Assembly: GCA_947488595.1 (NCBI GenBank)
Contig: CANKZI010000008.1
Span: 1 to 64,000 of the forward strand
DNA length: 64,000 nucleotides
From: Flavobacteriaceae bacterium
Lineage (GTDB): Bacteria > Bacteroidota > Bacteroidia > Flavobacteriales > Flavobacteriaceae
Direction: 5' to 3'
Under the pieces are notes generated by a model, which was not told where the DNA came from, did not search any database, and saw only the letters and a program-made list of their open reading frames with translations. Numbering within the stretch: the stretch's first letter is position 1; each line of letters starts with the position of its first letter. A program made the translations under genes and the position numbers. This document shows, piece by piece, positions 50,691 through 58,737 of the stretch.

Positions 50691-52340
50691 TTATTGATAA
50701 ACTTTTACATAATCAACTTCCATGGTCGATTGTGTGAAAGCAGGATCTACGTTACCACCAAAAGTTCCTCCCATGGCCACATTTATAATCAAAAAGAAAT
50801 CGAGATTAAATGGTGAAGTTCCAACGTTGGCATAAGAATGGTAAAGTGTGCCATCAACATAAAACTTGATACTTGTTGCACTCCAAGTTGCGGAATAGAC
50901 ATGAAATTCTGTTTCAGCATTGTTTATTGTAATGGTATTAGTATTTCCATTACCGCCAGAATTACCAGGATAATGAAGCGTACCGTGAATTACATTTGGC
51001 GAATTTCCTCGGTGTTCCATTACATCTATTTCGCCACAAGCAGGCCAAATATTAGTTTCGTAATTTTGCCCTAACGCCCAAAGTGCGGGCCAAGTTCCAG
51101 CACCCGTTGGCATTTTGGCTCGGAATTCAATTTTTCCGTATTTGAATTCAAATTTATTTTCAGAAACCAATCTCGCAGAAGTATATTGCGCGGTACCGAA
51201 AATTTGTTTTTTGGCGGTAATTTTTAATAAGCCGTCTTGTACTTTTACATTTTCGGCACTATTAGTATAATATTGTAGCTCATTATTTCCCCATCCGCCA
51301 GCGCCTATATTATAAGACCAATTGGCATCATTGGGCGCACCATTAACATCGAATTCATCTGACCATACTAAATTGTCAAAAGTTTCTTCAACACCCTGAT
51401 TCGGGGGCGAAGTACTAAAAGTATGGTACCAAGCCAATGATTCATTTCCGCCCATTACGGCACGAACGACCATTCGATTTTCGGTCAAAGATAATATCTC
51501 ATAAGTGCTTTGGGCGATATAATAACCCATGAAACCACCATCAGAGAAACTCATTGTTGTTCCTGTAGTTTGGCCAGGAACATTATTACCCACTACAAAT
51601 GAGGAGGATGGACCGAGTTGTACCGTTTTTTGTCCGCTTACATCATAATTAAGGCACAAATCAGAATTACCACCTCCACCACCAACACTTAATAATGCTG
51701 CGTTGAAGAATGTTCGTCCGCCATTGTCTAATTCGAATTTTAAAATACCGTTATCTAGCGAAAAAGTAAGTTCATTGTCATACAAACAGCTGCTATCTGG
51801 CGAACCTGCTTTTTCAAAGGGCGTGGCTTGATAATAGTTACCATAGTAGTTGACTGCTGCATCCGTATTATTGGGACCTACTCCAAGATGGCCTAGCTCA
51901 CCAGCTGCCCAATACCATTTTTTGGAAGTACCTCCAGTTAATTTTTGTATAGCGGCAGGATCTGAAAAATTACTTAAAACGGTGACATCGAAAGTTATGG
52001 TCGATGTTACTCCACCTTTACCGGTAGATAAAACCGTAATAGAGTAAGTATTGACGCCACTCTGTGTAAATCGTTTTTGTGTAATACCGTTTGGTGCATT
52101 TACTGTTGTGCCATCGCTAAAAATATATTTGTAGCTAATTGCATTATTTGCAGTTGCGGTAAAATTAACCAAACCGCTTCCGTCACCATCAGGATTTTCT
52201 GTGTCTTCGCCTACAATAACGGCATCTACTACAAGTCCGCTTGGTGAATTAATATCGCCAAATGAATGATCATCATCTTGGCAGTTGACTAGCAAAAGTA
52301 AAGTTGCAAAGAGTAAAATGTATTTACTTAAATTTTTCAT
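50691..52340 (-). CDS. PKD-GH16 beta-glucanase lipoprotein
   Basis: 549 aa from the ATG at 52340 (MKNLSKYILLFATLLLLVNC, lipobox Cys20). An upstream in-frame ATG at 52415 only adds residues overlapping the previous gene. PKD-like domain (about 35-125, FTATANNAISYKYIFSDGTT), then an about 170-residue beta-rich region, then C-terminal GH16 (about 320-549) with GEIDVMEHRG (Glu437, Glu442). As a surface lipoprotein it would make the first cuts in polymeric glucan before SusCD import. 13 nt after the binding-lipoprotein gene. Confidence 0.93.
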   Translation of the reverse strand: MKNLSKYILLFATLLLLVNCQDDDHSFGDINSPSGLVVDAVIVGEDTENPDGDGSGLVNFTATANNAISYKYIFSDGTTVNAPNGITQKRFTQSGVNTYSITVLSTGKGGVTSTITFDVTVLSNFSDPAAIQKLTGGTSKKWYWAAGELGHLGVGPNNTDAAVNYYGNYYQATPFEKAGSPDSSCLYDNELTFSLDNGILKFELDNGGRTFFNAALLSVGGGGGNSDLCLNYDVSGQKTVQLGPSSSFVVGNNVPGQTTGTTMSFSDGGFMGYYIAQSTYEILSLTENRMVVRAVMGGNESLAWYHTFSTSPPNQGVEETFDNLVWSDEFDVNGAPNDANWSYNIGAGGWGNNELQYYTNSAENVKVQDGLLKITAKKQIFGTAQYTSARLVSENKFEFKYGKIEFRAKMPTGAGTWPALWALGQNYETNIWPACGEIDVMEHRGNSPNVIHGTLHYPGNSGGNGNTNTITINNAETEFHVYSATWSATSIKFYVDGTLYHSYANVGTSPFNLDFFLIINVAMGGTFGGNVDPAFTQSTMEVDYVKVYQ

Positions 52341-52353
52341 TTTCTTTTTTTTA

Positions 52354-53949
52354 TTAATTATGGAAATATACATTATCAATATGTACTGTAGTGTTTGCAG
52401 TAGGTGCACCTGCATATATAAGTTGTGCTATATGAGCTCTTGTAGTCAAACCAGTAAAACTACTTAACGGAATGTCGAGACTAATCCATGTGTTCTGCGC
52501 TGGGGACGTATATATTATTTCATGCTCTTTATCATCACCGCCGCCAAAAGTACCATTAGCACCGAAATCGACCAATTTGACTTTGAATGTGGTAAAATCA
52601 GATGACCAAACATCAGTATGAAAATGGGTCATACCGGTTGCATTGATTGGTGAAGTTGTTGCTTCTATACCTACAAAATCTAGTGCAGTATATTTTTTTA
52701 TTGCATTTCCATTTATAGCGATGTCTTCAAGGTTGGCTTGCGACCAATTTGTTCTCCAAGTATTAACAGGTACATTTGTATATGCATCGCTAAACATTGA
52801 TATTACGTTTGCTGCTGGTAAGGTAGGGGTAGGAGCAACAGTTAAGCTTACACCTTGGTTGTAAAAGTAGACATTATCAATGTATACAGTTGTGTTGCCA
52901 GATGGTGCACCTACATAAATTAATTGTGCGATATGAGCTCTAGTTGTTAATCCAGTAAATGCAGATAAAGGAATGTCTATGCTAACCCATGTTTCTTGTG
53001 CGGGACTTGCAATTACAATTTCATGTTCTACATCATCTCCTCCTGCAAAAGTACCATTGGCGCCAAAATCGACTAGTTTAACCTTAAATTGAGTAAAATC
53101 GGAAGACCAAACATCAGTGTGAAAATGCGTCATTGACGTAGCGTTTATTGGGGTAGAGGTTGCTTCAATTCCAACAAAATTAAGTGAAGAATATTTTTTT
53201 GTAGCATTACCACTGATATCGATATCATCTAAGTTGGCTTGTGACCAAGATGTTTTCCAGGTGTCAACAGGAACATTTGTATAACTATCGCTAAACAATG
53301 AAATTACACCGGAAGCGGGCACAGTTGGTGCTGGTGCAGCAAATAGATTGGTAATGACAACATCTTCCACATATTCTAAGGTTGCGCTTCCACCGCTTAA
53401 AGCCACAACTCTAATTTGATAGGTTCCAGCTGCGGCATAAGTATAAGTTGCAGTTGCACCTTCTATAATTTCGACAGGTGTTTCAGAAGGATTTTCTCCA
53501 AAATAAACTTGAAAAAATGTTTCAAGACTGGCCTCTGCGGTAACATTTACCGAAAGGTTGCTTCCTGCAGTAATGGTCACCAAAAGATCGGTTGGTTGCA
53601 GGAATGAAACAGTTAATTCTTGTGTTGTTTCACTAGTTTTACCATTAACACCGATACCAACAATTTTTACTTGAAAATTGCCTTCGGTATAAGTGTGTGT
53701 GTTCGAACCACCAGGCGATACAATTCCGGGTTCGGTACTGTCGTCTCCATAGTAAATTTCGAATTGAGTAACGCCTTCACCGGTAGGTATAAAAGTTACA
53801 TTACCGGAATTGTCCTGCGTGATTTTCATTAATGCGCCAATATTAGTTGGAGCGGCTATGGCATCCAAATCGACATCATTGGTATCTTGTGAACAACTAA
53901 TAAATAGTGTCAAAAGCATAATTGTGATAATAAATGGTATTCTTTTCAT
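52354..53949 (-). CDS. Surface glycan-binding lipoprotein with two PKD-like and two tandem glycan-binding-type modules
   Basis: 531 aa, lipobox MKRIPFIITIMLLTLFISC (Cys19). Two PKD/Ig-like domains (about 35-205) space the binding part from the membrane. Two near-identical modules of about 155 residues follow (about 210-365 and 375-531). Each begins VISxFSDxYTNVPVxTW, contains HFHTDVWSSDFTxFKVKLVD and FGANGTF.GGDD, and ends TVYIDNVYFYN or TVHIDNVYFHN. The module pattern is a beta-jellyroll carbohydrate-binding type; the same module occurs twice in the protein at 61713. Position right after susD is where SusE/SGBP proteins are encoded. Confidence 0.85.
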   Translation of the reverse strand: MKRIPFIITIMLLTLFISCSQDTNDVDLDAIAAPTNIGALMKITQDNSGNVTFIPTGEGVTQFEIYYGDDSTEPGIVSPGGSNTHTYTEGNFQVKIVGIGVNGKTSETTQELTVSFLQPTDLLVTITAGSNLSVNVTAEASLETFFQVYFGENPSETPVEIIEGATATYTYAAAGTYQIRVVALSGGSATLEYVEDVVITNLFAAPAPTVPASGVISLFSDSYTNVPVDTWKTSWSQANLDDIDISGNATKKYSSLNFVGIEATSTPINATSMTHFHTDVWSSDFTQFKVKLVDFGANGTFAGGDDVEHEIVIASPAQETWVSIDIPLSAFTGLTTRAHIAQLIYVGAPSGNTTVYIDNVYFYNQGVSLTVAPTPTLPAANVISMFSDAYTNVPVNTWRTNWSQANLEDIAINGNAIKKYTALDFVGIEATTSPINATGMTHFHTDVWSSDFTTFKVKLVDFGANGTFGGGDDKEHEIIYTSPAQNTWISLDIPLSSFTGLTTRAHIAQLIYAGAPTANTTVHIDNVYFHN

Positions 53950-53961
53950 AATTTTTATTTT

Positions 53962-55434
53962 TTAATATCCAGGATTTTGTTGCCAGTTACCGCTTGAGAA
54001 TTGTATTTCTTCGAATGGTACTGGGAATATTTCATTTTTATTGGCTGTAAAACCATCAATTTCAAGGGCAGCTTGGCCAGTTCTAACCAAGTCAAAAAAG
54101 CGATGGCCTTCGCCAACCAATTCTACTCTTCTTTCTTTCCAAATTAATTCGGTTAAACCTGCTCCAGATGCGGTGATGTCATGGTCATTGTCGCCAAAAG
54201 CACGACGGCGCACTTGGTTCAAATAGTCCTTGGCTTTGTTGTCGTCAAGTCCGCCGCGATTGTAAGCTTCTGCAGCCATTAGTAATACGTCGGCATAACG
54301 GATAGACCTGTAATTGTTAGGATTGGTTAAATTTTGATCTCCAGTATTCAAATCGCCTTGACGCGGAATGTATTTTTTATTGAAATAACCGGTATGTTTG
54401 TAGCCGATTCCATACGTTGCGCCCGTTTGTTGTGCCCATGCTTCGATATCAAGGATGGCGACTGCTTTGCGTTTGTCGCCTGGTTCAAAAGCATCAACTA
54501 CTTCTTGTCGGGGCACATTAAAGCTAAATCCTGAGTCAAAAAGAGGACCAGAATAATTTCTTACACCGCTAAATCCAACAGCAACGTTTCCTTCACTACA
54601 TTGAAAACATCCAAAACCAGCACCTTCTGCATCGGTATATTGCACTTCAAAAACTGACTCTGCACCATTTTCTCCAGCATTTTCAAAAATAGTACTGTAA
54701 TCAGATACAAGAGAATAAGCTCCAGCAGTAATTAGACTTTCAAAAGTTGCCGCTGATTGGGTAAACTTATTTTGGTACAAATAGATTTTGCCTAATAATG
54801 CCTGTGCAGCACCTTTAGTGACGCGTCCTTGTTGCGCTGCAATTGGACTCAAATTATCGACAGCAAAAAGAAGATCGGCTTCTATTGCTGCGTATACCTC
54901 TTCGACAGGAAGTCGTGGCACCGAAGTAACATCGGTAGTTGAAAATCTTTTGTCGCCATTTACCGGAATTGGACCAAACCATTTTACCAATTCAAAATTG
55001 TAATACGCTCTTAGAAAACGAGTTTCTCCAAGTACTTGATTTTTATTAGGGAAATCCGTTTTGTCTTTGAATTCCATAATATAATTGCAACGGTTGACGC
55101 CTGCAAACATATAATTCCATAAATTTCTGATGTCGGCATTTTGTGGACCATGTGTCATTTCATCCACTTGTTGAAAACCAATCACATCATTGGCACTTTC
55201 GCCACCAGAATCGGTATTGTCGGAAGCAATTTCACCTAAAAGTACATTGATATAACTGGATTGCAACAAATCATAAGCACCAATAAGCGCTTGATTGTAA
55301 TCGTTTTCAGAATTAAAATAAGTTTCAGAATCAATCGAATATTCTGGTGCACGTTTTGTAAAATCGTCACTACATGCGAATAAAAGCGTGCAAAGCAACA
55401 TAAGGGTTATACTATATTTTTTCATTTTTTTCAT
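53962..55434 (-). CDS. SusD-like glycan-binding lipoprotein
   Basis: 490 aa, RagB/SusD family. Lipobox MKKMKKYSITLMLLCTLLFA then Cys21. TPR-like N-half (ALIGAYDLLQSSYINVLLGE, FLRAYYNFELVKWFGPIPV) and the C-terminal hallmark IWKERRVELVGEGHRFFDLV with an EIFPVPFEEIQ ending. Forms the lid on the SusC barrel and captures oligosaccharide. Start at 55434; an ATG three codons later is equally possible. Only 3 nt separate it from susC. Confidence 0.95.
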   Translation of the reverse strand: MKKMKKYSITLMLLCTLLFACSDDFTKRAPEYSIDSETYFNSENDYNQALIGAYDLLQSSYINVLLGEIASDNTDSGGESANDVIGFQQVDEMTHGPQNADIRNLWNYMFAGVNRCNYIMEFKDKTDFPNKNQVLGETRFLRAYYNFELVKWFGPIPVNGDKRFSTTDVTSVPRLPVEEVYAAIEADLLFAVDNLSPIAAQQGRVTKGAAQALLGKIYLYQNKFTQSAATFESLITAGAYSLVSDYSTIFENAGENGAESVFEVQYTDAEGAGFGCFQCSEGNVAVGFSGVRNYSGPLFDSGFSFNVPRQEVVDAFEPGDKRKAVAILDIEAWAQQTGATYGIGYKHTGYFNKKYIPRQGDLNTGDQNLTNPNNYRSIRYADVLLMAAEAYNRGGLDDNKAKDYLNQVRRRAFGDNDHDITASGAGLTELIWKERRVELVGEGHRFFDLVRTGQAALEIDGFTANKNEIFPVPFEEIQFSSGNWQQNPGY

Positions 55435-55437
55435 TTT

Positions 55438-58400
55438 TTAGAAATTGAGATTTACACCAATCATATATGTTCTTGCAGAAGGATAAGTTCCATTATCAAT
55501 TCCACCACCAATTGGTGCCGAACTTACCGCTGCTGGATCGTAACCCCTGTATTTTGTGAAAGTGTAAAGGTTATTAACCGCTCCGTAAAGACGTAGTTTT
55601 GAAATACCTGCTTTTTTTGTAAAATCTGGATTAAAAGTATAACCTAATTGTACGTTTTGGATTCTAAAATAAGAACCATCTTCAACAAAATAGCTAGATA
55701 ATAAGTTGTTAGTTGTTGCAGCTGTAGTAACTCTTGGAACGCTATTGCTAGTGCCTTCACCTGTCCATCGGTCTAAAACATAAGATAAACGGTTGACGTC
55801 TGGCAGCACTCTTTCATAATTTCTTACAATTTCATTTCCGATAGAAGCATAAGTATAAGCAGCAAAGTCAATACCTTTGTATGTCAAATTAAGATTAAAA
55901 CCCATTATCATTTCTGGAATTGGATTACCTAGGTTTGTTCTGTCATCCAGATTAATAATCCCATCGCCATTGGTATCTTTGAATCTCAAATCACCAGGTG
56001 AAGCAACGGCACCAGCCGCCGCTTGTGAAGGATGTGCATCAATTTCGGCTTGATTTTGAAATATACCGTCTGTTTGAAAACCATAATAGTAACCTAATTC
56101 TTGTCCTACTTCCATTCTAGATGAAGCAGGTTGACCAACCCCAAAACTACCACCTTCGATAAATCGGTTGAGATTTTTTACTTCGGTAACTTCGTTATTG
56201 ATTGTTGTAATGTTGTAATTAAGGTCGATTTTGAAGTTGTCGGTAGCTTGTTCAGTATAATTAATTGCAAATTCAAATCCGGTATTTCTTGTAGAACCAG
56301 CATTAATTGTTGGATTACCGCTTCCTGGAGCGCTTCCTCCTCCAATTCCGGATGATGGAACAAAACCAATCAAAAGATCCTCTCTTAAATCATTGTAATA
56401 ATCAGCTACAATTTTAAATTTATCTTTATAAAGATTAATATCCAAACCTATATCTAATTTTTTTGCTTTTTCCCAAACCAAATCTGGATTTGGAAGCACA
56501 CCAACCGCTGTTCCGCTAACCAAGCTTCCATCAAAAACATAAGTCGCTTCGCCACTAAGTAGCGATGCAAAACGATTGTTTCCGATTTGGTCATTGCCTA
56601 AACTTCCATAACTACCTCTTAATTTAAGAAAGTTAACGATGTTATTTTCTCCAAAGAAATCTTCTTTTGATATAACCCAACCCGCAGTCATCGAAGGAAA
56701 ATAAGCAACCGTATTATTTGGTCCAAACTTCGTCGAAGCATCCCTACGGTACATCGCAGAAACTAAATATTTTCCTTTGTAATCGTAAAGTAATCTTCCA
56801 AAATATGAAAGTCTTCGTTCGTCAAAATTATAAGAGCCAACATCACGTGAATTGAATCCTAATGCCAGTGAAACATCGGCAAATTGCCATGAATTGTTCG
56901 GCACATCGTAACCTGTTGAAAACAAACCAGAACCCCATTCTTTGAAAATAGTATTGCCTAAAGTGACACTAAAATTATGGTTTTCTGCCAATGTTTTCTT
57001 GTAGGTTAAAAATAAATCAAATGAATAGTCATTATTGACTGTTTTGTTTTGGTCCACGCGGCTTCGTGTCACGTTAAATACTTTTCCAGGGCCATAATCA
57101 AGTTGTTTGGCAAAACTTTTTCCAAAACCATTTCCGGTATTGAAACCTATTCTGGAAGTCAAGGTCAATCCTTTTATCGCCTCATAATCAAATCCAAAAG
57201 TTCCATTTAGTTTTGTGTATCCTCCATCATTATAAGTGTTGGCTAATTGTGCCAAGGGATTAATGATTTCTATTCCTAATCCACCACTTGGTAATAAAGT
57301 AAAATCGCCATTTGCATCTCTGGTAGAGTAGGTAGCAGGTGCATTAACTGCATTAAATAAAACAGAACCTAACCCATTGTCATTAAAACCTCTTGAATTA
57401 AAATAAGTATAAATCAAATTCGTATTGAATTTCAGCTTATCATTAACATCAAAACCGAGAGCTATTTTTGCCGTATTTCTTTTGAATCGAGATTTATCAG
57501 CATTACCTATCGTACCTTCTTGGTATAAATCGGAGGCACTAACGGCATAAGTAATTTTGTCTGAACCACCTGATATCGAAAAGTCATGACTGATAAGAGG
57601 TGCACCTTTTCTGAAGAGTTCATCCTGCCAATCCGTTCCTTTACCTAGCGCACTAACATTTGGAAATGGTAGTGGTTGCCCGCCGTTGGCATAGCTTTCG
57701 TTTGATAATAAGGCATACTCGGTCGCATCGAGTACTGATAATTTGCGAGAAGCTTCTTGAAAACCTGTATAACCATTATAGGTAATTCTTGGCTTGGTGT
57801 TTTTTCGACCCAATTTAGTAGTAACGATGATAATACCGTTCGCACCAATCACACCATATATACCCGCTTGCGCATCTTTTAAAACGGTAATACTTTCAAT
57901 ATCACTTGGATTTAAATCGCTTAGAGAGCCTTGATAGCCATCGATAATTGCAACGGGTCTATTCACTTCGTTTGAACCTACACCTCTGATTTTGATATCA
58001 AAACCTGAGTTGGGAGCTCCAGTTCCACCCGTAACAATGACACCAGACACAGTACCTTGTAAAGCTTGATCGGCTTTTACTGGTTTGATTTGTTCAATCA
58101 TTTTACTATCAATTACTGAAACTGCGCCTGTGACTTCTTTCTTCTTTTGGCTTCCAAAACCAATAACGACCACCTCATCTAAGGATTTTGTATCTTCTTT
58201 TAAGGTTACAGTCAAATTTAGATTGTTATCAGATACTACATATTCAAAAGTTGAAAATCCAATGTAAGAAAAGACAACTGTTGTTCCCGAGGGCACATTT
58301 TTTAGTACGAAATTTCCATCTAGGTCGGTTGATGTTCCAGTTGTGGCATTTTTTATCTGAACATTAACTCCTGGAAGTGGCAATTGGCTGCCAGATTCTT

Positions 58401-58485
58401 TTACTTGTCCACCAATGTCGTAATTTTGGGAAAAACCAAAAGTTGACAGTAGTAAAAAATAAATCAATAAATAATTTGACTTCAT
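55438..58485 (-). CDS. SusC-like TonB-dependent outer-membrane transporter
   Basis: 1015 aa. Signal peptide MKSNYLLIYFLLLSTFGFSQ, carboxypeptidase-like regulatory domain (IGGQVKESGSQLPLPGVNVQ, about 25-100), then LDEVVVIGFGSQKKKEVTGA at the TonB-box/plug junction. The plug domain has IRGVGSNEVNRPVAIIDGYQ, and a 22-strand barrel ends SARTYMIGVNLNF. Imports glucan oligosaccharides using TonB energy. First gene of the operon with susD, the binding lipoprotein and three hydrolases. No clear consensus promoter could be picked in the 252-bp gap upstream. Confidence 0.96.
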   Translation of the reverse strand: MKSNYLLIYFLLLSTFGFSQNYDIGGQVKESGSQLPLPGVNVQIKNATTGTSTDLDGNFVLKNVPSGTTVVFSYIGFSTFEYVVSDNNLNLTVTLKEDTKSLDEVVVIGFGSQKKKEVTGAVSVIDSKMIEQIKPVKADQALQGTVSGVIVTGGTGAPNSGFDIKIRGVGSNEVNRPVAIIDGYQGSLSDLNPSDIESITVLKDAQAGIYGVIGANGIIIVTTKLGRKNTKPRITYNGYTGFQEASRKLSVLDATEYALLSNESYANGGQPLPFPNVSALGKGTDWQDELFRKGAPLISHDFSISGGSDKITYAVSASDLYQEGTIGNADKSRFKRNTAKIALGFDVNDKLKFNTNLIYTYFNSRGFNDNGLGSVLFNAVNAPATYSTRDANGDFTLLPSGGLGIEIINPLAQLANTYNDGGYTKLNGTFGFDYEAIKGLTLTSRIGFNTGNGFGKSFAKQLDYGPGKVFNVTRSRVDQNKTVNNDYSFDLFLTYKKTLAENHNFSVTLGNTIFKEWGSGLFSTGYDVPNNSWQFADVSLALGFNSRDVGSYNFDERRLSYFGRLLYDYKGKYLVSAMYRRDASTKFGPNNTVAYFPSMTAGWVISKEDFFGENNIVNFLKLRGSYGSLGNDQIGNNRFASLLSGEATYVFDGSLVSGTAVGVLPNPDLVWEKAKKLDIGLDINLYKDKFKIVADYYNDLREDLLIGFVPSSGIGGGSAPGSGNPTINAGSTRNTGFEFAINYTEQATDNFKIDLNYNITTINNEVTEVKNLNRFIEGGSFGVGQPASSRMEVGQELGYYYGFQTDGIFQNQAEIDAHPSQAAAGAVASPGDLRFKDTNGDGIINLDDRTNLGNPIPEMIMGFNLNLTYKGIDFAAYTYASIGNEIVRNYERVLPDVNRLSYVLDRWTGEGTSNSVPRVTTAATTNNLLSSYFVEDGSYFRIQNVQLGYTFNPDFTKKAGISKLRLYGAVNNLYTFTKYRGYDPAAVSSAPIGGGIDNGTYPSARTYMIGVNLNF

Positions 58486-58737
58486 GTTTTTTTATTTTTT
58501 TGTTTCGAATAAAATTAATATTGTAAATTGATAATCTGATAAAAAGAACCACAACAAAAAACATACATTGTAAAGAAAAATACTCTTTAGAACTAAAATA
58601 ATAAAAACATCCTAATGTTAACAGTATTTTAATATTTAAAAGCGCTGTATTAAAGTTTGAAATAGCTTTAAAAAGTCGTGTCCTGTAGTAGTTTTGTTGT
58701 GGTTTTGTATAGTTAGTTTTAAGAAATGTTGTAATGT